Shown: positions 23,777 to 32,678 of the stretch, one piece after another
Layout: every line of letters begins with the position of its first letter
How positions within the stretch are numbered: the stretch's first letter is position 1
Assembly (NCBI GenBank): GCA_002495625.1
Contig: DAGC01000011.1
Location: 87,370 to 136,110 of the forward strand
DNA length: 48,741 nt
From: Methanobacterium sp. UBA375
Lineage (GTDB): Archaea; Methanobacteriota; Methanobacteria; Methanobacteriales; Methanobacteriaceae
Direction of reading: 5' to 3'
Translations under genes and position numbers: made by a program
Notes under the pieces: model-generated
What the model was told of the DNA's origin: nothing
What the model saw: the letters and a program-made list of their open reading frames with translations, nothing else
Database searches by the model: none

Positions 23777-24427
23777 TTACTTATCTATCTTTTCCTCTAG
23801 ACTAATATCTTTTTCTTGCTCTTCACCATTCTTATAATATACTTGAACAGAATCCCGGGCTATGGCCACAACCACGAAGGTGATGACAGCGATAATTACC
23901 AGGGAGACCAGTTCGTTTACCTGGTAGTACAGGGGTGCGTATAGCTGTGCCACCGGGTTGTTAACATCCGCAAAGCCCACCAGGAGTTTTACCACACCTA
24001 CAGCCACCAGGATATATCCGTACATCTTGTTGATGTTGTAATGTTTAATGTCCGGGTAGAAACCTTGAATGATGGGGAATAAACCCATTACTATTAAACC
24101 GATGCCCATGAGCTTGAAGAGGTTGTTTCCAGTGGCGCTTTCCAGGGTGAAAAATATCTCCTGGGGGGTGTGATAAATGCTTGACAAGAGATATATCACT
24201 TCTATAGCCAGTATAACAATAAGCGGAAAAATATAAACGATTTCCCGCTCTATATTTTGTGTTTTAACATTTTCTACAGGGTTCTTTAAAAAATGGGACA
24301 TTAACTGGTACAACATAGAACCTAGAACTGCCCCTAAAACCGTACCACCTATACCCAGTTGAGATGTGGTGTAGGCCACTATACCGGCGATTAAACCGGC
24401 CATTAAAATATCCAACGTCTTTGACAT
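23777..24427 (-). CDS. Membrane protein of unknown function upstream of HTH-PhoU
   Basis: The 216-residue protein has about five or six hydrophobic helices (7-40 with Gly-rich repeats, 63-84, 105-123, 135-153, 170-192) and a charged cytoplasmic tail of about 20 residues (KNGEEQEKDISLEEKIDK). I do not recognise a family. It is probably co-transcribed with the HTH-PhoU gene and might be a sensor partner or a channel; nothing in the sequence decides this. Confidence 0.75.
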   Translation of the reverse strand: MSKTLDILMAGLIAGIVAYTTSQLGIGGTVLGAVLGSMLYQLMSHFLKNPVENVKTQNIEREIVYIFPLIVILAIEVIYLLSSIYHTPQEIFFTLESATGNNLFKLMGIGLIVMGLFPIIQGFYPDIKHYNINKMYGYILVAVGVVKLLVGFADVNNPVAQLYAPLYYQVNELVSLVIIAVITFVVVAIARDSVQVYYKNGEEQEKDISLEEKIDK

Positions 24428-24619
24428 CTTATCATCTAAAGTAAATCCAGTTTTGTTTATTATTTCTTTTTTTTCTTAGATTATCTCAATATTTATTCTA
24501 CATAGATATTCTTTACTATACAGAAAGAAAATTTATTCTTTTCTATTTTGAAGTATTTCTTACCAGAAATGTTACCTGAAAATACCAGGTTAAAATCAAA
24601 TCTAAATCAAAAATAACAC

Positions 24620-24632
24620 ATTCCTTAAAAAA
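24620..24632 (-). terminator. Poly-T terminator after tRNA-Thr
   Basis: TTTTTT on the minus strand lies a few bases after the tRNA 3' end, typical of archaeal termination. Confidence 0.5.
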
Positions 24633-24634
24633 TA

Positions 24635-24707
24635 AGCCTCAGGGGGGATTCGAACCCCCGACCTATGCCTTACCAAGGCATCGCTCTACCGGCTGAGCCA
24701 CTGAGGC
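24635..24707 (-). tRNA. tRNA-Thr (GGT)
   Basis: A complete cloverleaf reads on the minus strand. The acceptor pairs are GCCTCAG/CTGAGGC, the anticodon stem is ATGCC/GGCAT with loop TTGGTAA (anticodon GGT), and the T arm is GGGGG-TTCGAAT-CCCCC. The discriminator base is U, as in archaeal tRNA-Thr. CCA is not encoded and there is no intron. Confidence 0.95.
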
Positions 24708-24841
24708 TAGAAGACTATCTTTTATTAGGTGATACCACTATTATACTTAACTATATATGGACAAATCATTTTTTCGTAAACTCTTCATATTATTATTTAA
24801 AATACTTTCCTAACCCTAAAATAGGAGTAAGTTAATTTAAG

Positions 24842-24925
24842 TGCAGGGGATGGGATTCGAACCCACGTAGGCCTACGCCAGAGGATCTTAAGTCCACCCC
24901 CTTTGGCCAGCTCGGGCACCCCTGC
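24842..24925 (-). tRNA. tRNA-Leu (TAA)
   Basis: This 84-nt class II tRNA reads on the minus strand. The acceptor is GCAGGGG/CCCCTGC, the anticodon loop is CTTAAGA (anticodon TAA), a long variable arm (TCTGGCGTAGGCCTACG region) is present, and the T loop is TTCGAAT. The discriminator is A, and CCA is not encoded. Confidence 0.95.
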
Positions 24926-25063
24926 ATACATCGAACTTGGGTTTACATAGTATAAGAAGTTAACGGTGATTTAAATTATTAAATTACAAGTATTTATACC
25001 ATATCCATGGAATAATTGCCCCTAAAATCTCTTACCATAGCCAGTATAACAACGATTAAATAA

Positions 25064-25071
25064 TTTATAAA
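25064..25071 (+). promoter_or_regulatory. TATA box of ferredoxin-GGR operon
   Basis: TTTATAAA predicts a transcript start near 25093, about 47 bases before the ferredoxin start. Confidence 0.5.
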
Positions 25072-25139
25072 CCCAAACTATAATAAGATTTGAGTTGTTC
25101 TTTTAATTTTTTTCTCTGGCAATAGGGGGTTCTGGTGGT

Positions 25140-25316
25140 TTGATAAAATACCAACGAGATAACTGTGGTTATTGTGGGGCCTGTGTAACGGTATGCCCCC
25201 AGCAAATTCTGGAACTAACTGAAAATGAAGTAACCAAAGGTACTGGGTGTGATGAATGCGGCAATTGCACCATAATATGCCCCCTGGGAGCCTTCACCAG
25301 GGAGGATAAGCCATGA
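25140..25316 (+). CDS. 2[4Fe-4S] ferredoxin (58 residues)
   Basis: This short frame starts with TTG at 25140 (GGGGGT lies 9 nt upstream; no ATG or GTG fits) and ends with TGA at 25314-25316. Two CxxCxxCxxxCP motifs are visible: CGYCGACVTVCP (11-22) and CDECGNCTIICP (39-50), giving two cubane clusters. It lies directly before geranylgeranyl reductase. In methanosarcinal archaea a neighbouring ferredoxin is the electron donor for that enzyme, so the same role is likely here. The sequence between the two genes is a duplicated start region (25301-25355). Confidence 0.85.
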   Translation: MIKYQRDNCGYCGACVTVCPQQILELTENEVTKGTGCDECGNCTIICPLGAFTREDKP

Positions 25317-25355
25317 GGTATGACATAGCCCAGGAGGACGAACCATGAAATATGA
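25301..25355 (+). repeat. Duplicated ribosome-binding and start region
   Basis: Two 23-bp copies with a 32-bp period (25301-25323 and 25333-25355; 18 of 23 identical) each contain GGAGGA, then CCATGA, then TATGA. The first copy opens an 11-codon reading frame (MRYDIAQEDEP) whose TGA overlaps the ATG of the reductase. The second copy is the true start. Confidence 0.6.
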
Positions 25356-26523
25356 TGTGGTGGTGGTAGGTGGACGTATCGGGGGTTCGGTTTCTTCTCT
25401 TTTTGCATCTCGAGATGATGTGGATGTCCTGATGATTGAAAAGAGACAGGAAATTGGCACACCTGTACAGTGTGCCGAGGGAACAACCCTGTCCACTTTT
25501 AAGATCCTGGATATGAAGCCTTCTGGAAGGTTCATCAGCTCAAAAATAGAAGGTGCTACTGTTTACGCCCCGGACGGTAGGGCTCTTGATTTGGAAGAGG
25601 TGACTGGTCGTAATTTTCTGGATGGTGCTGGCTATGAAGGTTACATCTTAGATAGGAAGGTCTTTGATAAACACCTGGCCATCCAGGCAGCCAAGGCAGG
25701 GACAGATATAATGATGAAGACCACTGTAAAGGACCTGATAAGAAAGGAAGGTAAGGTGTGCGGGGTGGTGGCCAAGCACCTGGGAAAAACCATGGAGATA
25801 AAGGCCGACGTGGTCATAGCCGCCGATGGAGTCGAATCCAACATGGGCCGATTGGCCGGACTCATCAGCCCAAACAAACCCAAGGATATAGGGTCCTGTG
25901 CACAGTATGAACTGGTCGGTTTAGACATAGACCCCCACCGGCTTAACTTCTATTTCGGGAGGAAAATAGCCCCTGGGGGATATTTATGGATGTTTCCCAA
26001 GGGAGAAGACACGGTTAACGTCGGTTTAGGGGTGAGGAGCAATAAAAAGACAGCTTACCAGTATCTTAACCAGTTCATCTCCAGGTTCGACGGTGTAACC
26101 CCGGTGGAACTTAACATCGGTGGAGTTCCCCTATCAGGACCAATTGATAGGACTTATTCCGATGGTTTCCTGGTGGTAGGGGATGCAGCTGGACAGGTGG
26201 ACCCCGTCACCGGGGGAGGAATACATACCACTGCCTTCTGTGCTAAAGTTGCCGGACAGGTCGCAGCAGAAGCTGCCAAAAAGGAAGATGCATCCGGTGA
26301 TGTTTTGAAAAAATACGATGATCTATGGAGGGAAAGGTTTGGAGAAAACCTTGAAATATCCCTTAAATATCGAAATGCCGCGGATAAATTAACTGATAAG
26401 GATATGAATGCCCTTGCAGAATTTTTAGAAAAAAATAAGATGGAAAATTTATCAAAGATTTCCGCGATAAAGTTCCTGGGAAAACACCCCAGTCTGTTGA
26501 AGTTAATTAAGGATTTCCTGTGA
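25345..26523 (+). CDS. Geranylgeranyl reductase family (archaeal lipid double-bond reduction)
   Basis: The 392-residue flavoprotein reduces the isoprenoid chains of archaeal membrane lipids. FAD-binding motifs are visible: VVVVGGRIGGS at 4-14, the second-strand Glu in LMIEKR, ADVVIAADGVES near 153-164 and the DG..VVGDAAGQVDPVTGGGI motif near 270-290. The PVQCAEG segment near 40 is typical of the family. It is probably co-transcribed with the ferredoxin gene 28 bases upstream. Length is normal. The N-terminal dinucleotide motif GGRIGG deviates from the usual GxGPAG, which suggests a subgroup with a different substrate. Confidence 0.88.
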   Translation: MKYDVVVVGGRIGGSVSSLFASRDDVDVLMIEKRQEIGTPVQCAEGTTLSTFKILDMKPSGRFISSKIEGATVYAPDGRALDLEEVTGRNFLDGAGYEGYILDRKVFDKHLAIQAAKAGTDIMMKTTVKDLIRKEGKVCGVVAKHLGKTMEIKADVVIAADGVESNMGRLAGLISPNKPKDIGSCAQYELVGLDIDPHRLNFYFGRKIAPGGYLWMFPKGEDTVNVGLGVRSNKKTAYQYLNQFISRFDGVTPVELNIGGVPLSGPIDRTYSDGFLVVGDAAGQVDPVTGGGIHTTAFCAKVAGQVAAEAAKKEDASGDVLKKYDDLWRERFGENLEISLKYRNAADKLTDKDMNALAEFLEKNKMENLSKISAIKFLGKHPSLLKLIKDFL

Positions 26524-26574
26524 ATCATGATTTTTTTTTAGCTGGTTGATTTAAAAAGGATCGGTTCATTGATA

Positions 26575-26595
26575 ATTATAATTATTAATTATAAT
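26575..26595. other. AT-only palindrome upstream of HEAT gene
   Basis: A 21-bp palindrome made only of A and T (arms ATTATAATTA and its complement). It may be promoter sequence or chance in AT-rich DNA. Confidence 0.3.
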
Positions 26596-26652
26596 AAAAA
26601 AGAGTAAACAATATACTCATCTGGAAATTAAATTTTTGGGGAGTGGAATATT

Positions 26653-28014
26653 TTGTCTGACGGAGGTTTTTACCCGGATATTGATCTTTTAGAGGAAAAT
26701 AGAGATGTGGGAGGTTTAGTCAAAGCCCTTGAACATGAAGAATATATTGTACGTAAGGAGGCCGCCAGATCTCTCAAGAAAGTAGGTGATGAAAGGGCGG
26801 TTGTACCTCTAATTAGATCTTTGAAATATGAAAGCTGGCAGGATGAAAGTCCGATTCTAACCAGTGTGAGAGAGTTTTCTGCCGAAGCTTTAGGTGCAAT
26901 TGGTGACAGGCGGGCTGTTGAAGCTCTTATACAGTCAGTTAAGGAAGATGTAGTTGAGGGGGTAAGATGGAGATCCGTATTTGCACTGGGTAAAATAGGT
27001 GAAGGAGACCATTCCGTTACAGAAGTGCTCATTGATGCTTTAAATAATGATTCATGGGTTGTAAGGGAAAATGCTGCTAAATCACTGGGAAATTTAGCTT
27101 TGATAGAAGCTGTTGAACCGCTCATATCTCTTCTTGGAGATAAAGAGTGGAGGGTTAGAAAACAGGCAATCAATGCCCTGGGAAAAATAGGGTCCGATGA
27201 AGCTGTTAAGCCGCTTTTAAGACTGTTATACGATGGGGATGCGGATGTAAGACGAAATACCACTGAAGTACTGGCATGTATGGGTGATGAAGCATTTGAC
27301 CCCCTTATGGATTTGTATATGTGTGATGACTGGCAGATTAGAAGCAAAGCTGCTGAATGTCTGGGGAAAATAGGTGATACCCGGGCTGTGGACTATTTTA
27401 TAGATACTTTATGTAGTAAAAGGAAGGAAGACAGAAATCGTCACGTGAGGGGTAAGATTGTAGAGGCTTTAGGTAATATTGGCGATGAAAGGGCGATTGA
27501 TGTACTTGTTGATGTTATGGATGATGATGATTTGTTTGTAAAGAGGAAAGCTGAAGATGCTATTATAAAAATTAGATTAAAAAGTTATCCTGGTAATTAT
27601 AATCAATTTAACGCTAATTCAATATCCTTTTATTACCCTGAAGGCTGGACAGTTAAAACCCTGGTCTCCAATGAAAAATTCCAAGGGAACAATCCAGATG
27701 GCAGTATAAATTTATTGATATTCAGGAAATCCAATTTAAAGGGCATCACATTTGAAGAATTAATCGAGATATGGGAGGAGATCTTCGAAACCCAGAACAT
27801 CATTCTCACCGGCGGAAATACGTCGAGAATGGGGAATATTCAGTCATTCCTGATGTTTGGCGATAATTTAAAAACCAACAAGATGATCATGGTTGCTGGT
27901 TACCTGCTCAAAGATTTCTATTACTACCTTTACTTTACCATGAAGTCAGATATTACTCGAGAGGACCAGGAAGATATAAATTTAATAGTGAACACTTTCC
28001 GTATATTGATGTAA
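26653..28014 (+). CDS. HEAT-repeat protein with C-terminal PsbP-like domain
   Basis: The protein has 453 residues. Residues 10-310 hold about eight PBS-lyase-type HEAT repeats, each near 31 residues, with recurring A(V/I)xxLIxxL, D/N-WxVRxxAAxxLGxIGD patterns. Residues 311-453 form an alpha/beta domain (ISFYYPEGWTV ... ITREDQEDINLIVNTFRIL) like PsbP-related domains of methanogens. HEAT repeats bind proteins; no enzyme motif is visible. The start is TTG at 26653 with GGGGAGTGG upstream. The alkyltransferase gene follows 30 bases downstream, so the two may be co-transcribed. Confidence 0.85.
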   Translation: MSDGGFYPDIDLLEENRDVGGLVKALEHEEYIVRKEAARSLKKVGDERAVVPLIRSLKYESWQDESPILTSVREFSAEALGAIGDRRAVEALIQSVKEDVVEGVRWRSVFALGKIGEGDHSVTEVLIDALNNDSWVVRENAAKSLGNLALIEAVEPLISLLGDKEWRVRKQAINALGKIGSDEAVKPLLRLLYDGDADVRRNTTEVLACMGDEAFDPLMDLYMCDDWQIRSKAAECLGKIGDTRAVDYFIDTLCSKRKEDRNRHVRGKIVEALGNIGDERAIDVLVDVMDDDDLFVKRKAEDAIIKIRLKSYPGNYNQFNANSISFYYPEGWTVKTLVSNEKFQGNNPDGSINLLIFRKSNLKGITFEELIEIWEEIFETQNIILTGGNTSRMGNIQSFLMFGDNLKTNKMIMVAGYLLKDFYYYLYFTMKSDITREDQEDINLIVNTFRILM

Positions 28015-28044
28015 ATAAATGTTTAAATCAGGAAGTGATATTTC

Positions 28045-28641
28045 TTGCCAGTGAATCCAAAAGATAAGGTTATCGTATCAATCCATAGAGACGGTGATCT
28101 ATATTTTTCAGTGGGAGTTGCAGAATCAACGGGTAAGGTAGTGAAAATTTCACTGCCAAAAACAGATAAAATAGAGGCCATAGAAGATATAACAAATTAT
28201 TACCCCGATTTTGAGTTAAGAGATGAATACAGGGATATAGCGAAGGATATTTCCAGGATATATAAAGGAAAAAAAGTTGATTTTGACTTGGACATGCTAG
28301 AATTAGACGTGGATAAATCCAACAGGAATTTACCGGTTAAATCAACCTTCCAGAGGGATGTACTCCTTGAAACTTATAATATCCCCTACGGAGAGGTAGT
28401 AACCTATAAATCCCTGGCAGAAAGGGTCGGAACTCATGCATACCGGGCTGTTGGTACTGTAATGGCTAAAAATCCATATCCCTTAGTTGTGCCTTGCCAC
28501 CGAGTGGTTAAATCGGATTTAACCATTGGACAGTATGGTGGAGGTCGGAAGATGAAGAAGGAACTGTTAAAAAAAGAGGGAGTCCATCTCAAGGGAGATA
28601 AAATAATTAAAAGTAAAAAAAGGTTATTTAATAAAAAATAA
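28045..28641 (+). CDS. ogt: Methylated-DNA--protein-cysteine methyltransferase
   Basis: The 198-residue protein repairs O6-alkylguanine by transferring the alkyl group to its own cysteine. The PCHRV motif contains the acceptor Cys151, and YGEVVTYKSLAERVG with the HTH and AYRAVGTVMAKNP precede it. GQYGGGRKMKKELLKKEGV completes the fold. The N-terminal domain (1-105) is divergent. The start is TTG at 28045 with GGAAGTGAT upstream. It is a suicide enzyme of the cytoplasm. Confidence 0.93.
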   Translation: MPVNPKDKVIVSIHRDGDLYFSVGVAESTGKVVKISLPKTDKIEAIEDITNYYPDFELRDEYRDIAKDISRIYKGKKVDFDLDMLELDVDKSNRNLPVKSTFQRDVLLETYNIPYGEVVTYKSLAERVGTHAYRAVGTVMAKNPYPLVVPCHRVVKSDLTIGQYGGGRKMKKELLKKEGVHLKGDKIIKSKKRLFNKK

Positions 28642-28680
28642 TAAAAAGAGGTTAATTTTATAACCAAAAAGAAATAATGA

Positions 28681-29148
28681 TTATTTTTTACCCTGGAAAT
28701 CCTTCATAACCTCATTTAAGAAATCAGTGTATTCCACTTTCCCTTTAAGTTCCTCCAGCTCCTCTATGGAAAAGACTTTAAGGACGTTGTCCTTACAGGC
28801 CTCCACACAGGCAGGTATGATGCAGTCGGAGTCCATGCAGAGGGTACATTTTTGCATGGTCTTGTTTTCACTGTCTATTACCATCATACCCACGGGACAG
28901 GCTATCAGGCACAGTCTGCAGAGTATGCAGGTATCTTCATCCACCATCAACGTGCCGTTTTTCTCGTGTATAGCTCCCGTGGGGCATATGCGGGCGCAGA
29001 ACGCCTTCTCCGGATGGCACTGCAGGCAGAAGATGGGTACTGTGCTGGTTTTTTTTGCCCTGGAAATTCCGTGCTCCTTCTTACAGGCGTTTATACAGTC
29101 CTGGCATTCGGTGCACATCTGAGGGTCTACTACCATCAACGTTTTCAT
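28681..29148 (-). CDS. 4[4Fe-4S] ferredoxin linked to CODH/ACS
   Basis: The 155-residue protein has four cluster motifs: CTECQDCINAC (12-22), CLQCHPEKAFCARICP (41-56), CILCRLCLIACP and CTLCMDSDCIIPACVEAC, the layout of CooF/HycB-type electron-transfer proteins. It is the last gene of the cdh operon, 33 bases after cdhE, and probably carries electrons to or from CODH. A charged helical tail follows. It resembles PorE and PorF in the neighbouring operon. Confidence 0.9.
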   Translation of the reverse strand: MKTLMVVDPQMCTECQDCINACKKEHGISRAKKTSTVPIFCLQCHPEKAFCARICPTGAIHEKNGTLMVDEDTCILCRLCLIACPVGMMVIDSENKTMQKCTLCMDSDCIIPACVEACKDNVLKVFSIEELEELKGKVEYTDFLNEVMKDFQGKK

Positions 29149-29181
29149 ATAATCACTGCTTTTGAATAGTTTTTAAGGAAT

Positions 29182-30567
29182 CTACTTGGCTTCTTGCTTG
29201 AGTTTAACCAGGAAATCAGGTGCTGCACTGGAGTCTCTGGGTCCTACCAGAACTTCCCAGCCACTTTCGTCTTCGATTTCACCACTTACCGGGGCTCCCA
29301 GACCAGGTATGATGAGTGTTTTATGGTTTACCTTATCTTCTATACCGGCTTCTTTTATCAGTTCTGCCACGGCCTTACCAGTGAACTGGTTTCCAGCAAC
29401 AGATACGTCTACAGCTCTTCCGTTGGTGTCAAGCACCAGGAGGTAACAGTTAGCGTTTCCAGATTTCAGGTCACCCTCTACTGTGTAGTAGGTCAGTGCG
29501 AAGTTGGTGGTGAGCATCACTGGTGAGCTTTCATCCAGTTCTCCAAATTCATATAATCCGGGTTCAACTGCCTGTGGCTTCCTGGGATCAGTGTACAAGC
29601 TTTGTCTTAAGGTTAGAACAGGGATTAACTCCCATATCTCTGTTCCGTGGATTATTAAAATATCGGCATAGGAGTTCATGAGCTTGGCTGCGGTTACAGC
29701 TTCCCTGATTCCTTTTTCCACCTCACTTTCCTTACCGATTAGCCAGTAGATGGCGGGTACTCCCATGATGGGGAACCGGAAGTCAGGGTCTCTTTGTTCC
29801 ACGGCCAGTCTCCTGATCATCTTAAATTCATCTAAAGTATCTCCAGTACCTCCTTTAACAAATGTACCTGGGTCGAGGACTATGTCTTTAATTCCCGCTG
29901 ATCTCAGGGAATATGAAAGTTCCTTCATCTTCTCCAGGTCGTGTGGCACGAAGAGTGTGAGGGGACAGTCGTACTCCAGTGCCAGATCTGCCATGTTCTG
30001 CAGGTTGTACTCTGTTGCACCGTAGATGAGGGGCCTCTGGTCTCCCACTATCTCCAGGGCGGCCTTCATGGTTTCCGGGTCAAATGTGCAGAGTACCAGG
30101 GCTAGTTTAGCGTCTTTAACCTTCTTCACTGCCTCGACGAATTTCTGGGTGTTTCCTGATTTGTTCCTCACGGCGATGGCGTCCAGTTTAAGCTGTTCTC
30201 CTGTCCGTTCAAATTCTAACTCTTCTACCCTCTGAACTTTCTCCTTAAATTCTTCATCACTCAGGTCATCACTTACCTCTATAACCAGTGGTGTTGGATT
30301 GTAGAAGGTCAGTTCGTAACGATAGAGTACCTCGTCACCACCTATGGTGATGGCTTTTTCTCCGGTACCGATAACTATTTCCCTTACAGCTGGTGCCAGT
30401 GCATCTTCCAGTTTTTCCTTCTCTTTATCTGTCATCTGGGTACACAGGCTCACGTCGGCCTCTTTTTCAGAGAGTTTGGTGGCGAAGGCCATGCATGATG
30501 CTTCCCCGCATTTTCCACAGTTGGTCTTGGGAAGTAATCTGTAGATATCCATTACAGTTGCGCGCAA
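29182..30567 (-). CDS. cdhE: CODH/ACS corrinoid iron-sulfur protein, large (gamma) subunit CdhE
   Basis: The 461-residue protein carries an N-terminal [4Fe-4S] motif (Cys17, Cys20, Cys25, Cys42) that reduces the cobalt, a TIM-barrel region, and a C-terminal corrinoid-binding domain (about 330-461, VAGNQFTGKAVAELIKEAG ... IIPGLGAPVSGE). With CdhD it passes the methyl group from tetrahydromethanopterin to the A-cluster of CdhC. The start is TTG at 30567 with AGGAGGA 7 nt upstream; the first ATG is five codons later. It lies 33 bases behind cdhD. Confidence 0.96.
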   Translation of the reverse strand: MRATVMDIYRLLPKTNCGKCGEASCMAFATKLSEKEADVSLCTQMTDKEKEKLEDALAPAVREIVIGTGEKAITIGGDEVLYRYELTFYNPTPLVIEVSDDLSDEEFKEKVQRVEELEFERTGEQLKLDAIAVRNKSGNTQKFVEAVKKVKDAKLALVLCTFDPETMKAALEIVGDQRPLIYGATEYNLQNMADLALEYDCPLTLFVPHDLEKMKELSYSLRSAGIKDIVLDPGTFVKGGTGDTLDEFKMIRRLAVEQRDPDFRFPIMGVPAIYWLIGKESEVEKGIREAVTAAKLMNSYADILIIHGTEIWELIPVLTLRQSLYTDPRKPQAVEPGLYEFGELDESSPVMLTTNFALTYYTVEGDLKSGNANCYLLVLDTNGRAVDVSVAGNQFTGKAVAELIKEAGIEDKVNHKTLIIPGLGAPVSGEIEDESGWEVLVGPRDSSAAPDFLVKLKQEAK

Positions 30568-30600
30568 TTTAATATCCTCCTTTAATTCTCGTAAATTTGA

Positions 30601-31752
30601 TTAGTTCTCCAGTTCTGTGATCCATCCAGATATATCTGGAAGGTCTGTAGTCATATACTCCTTGGTAAAGGTGTTTCCAATCTCGGTTAATATTTTAACA
30701 GATGCAGGGTGCAGCATCATGAATATGTCCACTCCACATAACATCATGGTCAGACCGGTGATGGTCTCCCATATGGGTCCCCTGTACTCGGTTGGTCCCC
30801 AGTTTTCATTTTTCATCCAGGCTTCACGTGAACCCCAGGCATTGGTGGTACCAGAGGACATGGGCATCTGCAGGTCTGTGTCTCCTTTAAGTGCTCCCAG
30901 TCTGGTCCTGGTTATGACGTCTATGGAGAATTCTATACCGTAACCTAATGCACAGGTGGTGGGGTCCATCACTATGTCTGCTGGAGTTAACCCTTCCTTC
31001 ATGAGGTACCGGTTAAGGGTTTTCTGCATGTTCACGTCGGTGATGGCCCAGGATAACACGGCGTGGTTGTAATCAACCGCTGCCTTGGCCACTCGTTTGT
31101 AGTCCAGGTCAAGGTTGGCCGATGCCAGTAGGCATCTTTCACCTTCAGCTGCCTGGGCTGCCGCCTCGAGTATTACGGGGTCCTTTTTAGGGTCACCAGA
31201 TGCTCCGATTACCAGTGGGACATCCACTGCCTGCAGGACTTCTTCGATGTCATGGGCAGCCTGTCGGGGTGTTTTATCCATGACTTTGGGCCCGGTTCCT
31301 ATGAGGTGGATGGTCACCATGTTGGCTCCGAATTCTTTAACTGCCTTCTTGGCCCAGTCTCCAGGGTGGTCCATCACATCTTCGAAGTGCTCCCTTATTG
31401 GCTTGGGAAGTCCCGGCATGGGGATATCAAATACATCGAAGGTTACCACTGGTGGGTTGGGTTGTGGTTCTTCAAATCGGTAGAGTGCTGTCTGCCCTCC
31501 CAGGTATACTGATTTCCTTTTACCAGCTCCCAGCTGGACTTCTGTTACACTACCAGGATAGGATTCAATGGGCGGCACGAATTTTAAAGCCTCCAGCATC
31601 TCTTTTTCCCGTTGTTGTTTGGATTTCTTAATTGCTTGCTGGACAGCAGGCACTATTTGAAGTTCAAGTTCTTCAAAGTCCATTCGAAACTCGTTTATCT
31701 CTATAGAATCTGTCTTTTCCAGCAATTTAAGAAGCTTGGTCATTTTGTCCAT
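30601..31752 (-). CDS. cdhD: CODH/ACS corrinoid iron-sulfur protein, small (delta) subunit CdhD
   Basis: The 383-residue TIM-barrel protein partners CdhE in methyl transfer. Family segments: VTFDVFDIPMPGLPKPIREHF, MVTIHLIGTGPKVMDK, VPLVIGASGDPKKDP, DIVMDPTTCALGYGIE and PMSSGTTNAWGSREAW. The ATG at 31752 is preferred because AGGAAGTG lies 6 nt upstream; a GTG at 31761 sits inside that SD. A C-terminal region binds methyl-corrinoid partners. It is 29 bases downstream of cooC. Confidence 0.96.
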   Translation of the reverse strand: MDKMTKLLKLLEKTDSIEINEFRMDFEELELQIVPAVQQAIKKSKQQREKEMLEALKFVPPIESYPGSVTEVQLGAGKRKSVYLGGQTALYRFEEPQPNPPVVTFDVFDIPMPGLPKPIREHFEDVMDHPGDWAKKAVKEFGANMVTIHLIGTGPKVMDKTPRQAAHDIEEVLQAVDVPLVIGASGDPKKDPVILEAAAQAAEGERCLLASANLDLDYKRVAKAAVDYNHAVLSWAITDVNMQKTLNRYLMKEGLTPADIVMDPTTCALGYGIEFSIDVITRTRLGALKGDTDLQMPMSSGTTNAWGSREAWMKNENWGPTEYRGPIWETITGLTMMLCGVDIFMMLHPASVKILTEIGNTFTKEYMTTDLPDISGWITELEN

Positions 31753-31781
31753 AAAATACACTTCCTATATATTCCTATTTT

Positions 31782-32537
31782 TCAATTTCCTTTAAATACT
31801 TCTGTAATTTTTAAAATCGATGTAAAAGCCTGAGAATCATCAGGTAGATTGATTAAGGGTGTTCCTTCCCGGTCATAGCTTTCTATCAGTTCATCTTCAT
31901 GTATGATCCCGGCAATTTCCAGTCCGATTTTGTTCACTTCTTCGAGTAGTTCATCTTCGTTCCCGGTTTTAACCCGATTGAGGATTAAGTATTGCTTTTT
32001 AAATGTGATGTCAAGGTCTTCTGATAGTTCTTCGATTCTTTGAGCAGTTAATATTCCCCTCTTTGATGGGTCGGTCACTACCAGCATCAAATCCACGTTC
32101 TGGGTGGTTCTTCTGCTCAGGTGTTCCAGGCCGGCTTCGGTGTCGATTACAATGATATCGTAGTTTGAGGAGAGTCTTTCAATAATTTTCCGGAGTATGT
32201 TGTTCACGGCACAGTAACATCCGCTGCCTTCTGGTCTTCCCATAACTAGGAGATCAAATTCGGGGGTTTCGATTATAGATTCCATAATCTTATAATCCAG
32301 TATGTCCCATTTATTTGCCTCTGGGGGGATGTTACCTTCTGCAGTGTCCTTCTTGAGTTCTTCCCTGATATCACCTACTGTACGGTCGACTTCTATTCCC
32401 AGGGCCTCTGGTAGGTTGGAATCTGGATCGGCGTCTATGGCCAGGATATCCAGGTCCTTACCAATCAGGGATTTTATCAAAAGAGAGGAGACCAGTGTTT
32501 TCCCGGTTCCCCCTTTACCACTCACTGCTATTATCAA
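31782..32537 (-). CDS. cooC: CooC-type nickel-insertion ATPase for CODH
   Basis: The 251-residue MinD/SIMIBI-class ATPase has the deviant P-loop GKGGTGKT (7-14), switch Asp in AIDADPDSNL, and the Cys107-x-Cys109 pair (GSGCYC) that binds nickel or zinc in CooC dimers. It matures the Ni-Fe-S centre of CODH using ATP. The start is TTG at 32537 with GAGGAA upstream. A duplicated non-coding segment (32583-32658) separates it from cdhC. Confidence 0.93.
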   Translation of the reverse strand: MIIAVSGKGGTGKTLVSSLLIKSLIGKDLDILAIDADPDSNLPEALGIEVDRTVGDIREELKKDTAEGNIPPEANKWDILDYKIMESIIETPEFDLLVMGRPEGSGCYCAVNNILRKIIERLSSNYDIIVIDTEAGLEHLSRRTTQNVDLMLVVTDPSKRGILTAQRIEELSEDLDITFKKQYLILNRVKTGNEDELLEEVNKIGLEIAGIIHEDELIESYDREGTPLINLPDDSQAFTSILKITEVFKGN

Positions 32538-32582
32538 TTTGCTATTTCCTCGTTTGTTTAGTTATCTTATGATTATTCACCA

Positions 32583-32658
32583 GGTTTTATCCACTGAATC
32601 TTCATCATTTATCCTGAAACTTCATTGGTTTTATCTACTGAATCTTCATCATTTATCC
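32583..32658. repeat. 44-bp-period tandem duplication between cdhC and cooC
   Basis: Two 32-base copies (32583-32614 and 32627-32658) differ at one position. Each contains, on the minus strand, GGATAAATGATGAAGATTC, which has an ATGATG that could start a very short frame. It lies in the 141-base gap of an otherwise tight operon. Confidence 0.7.
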
Positions 32659-32678
32659 CCGGAACGTTTATTTACCAC

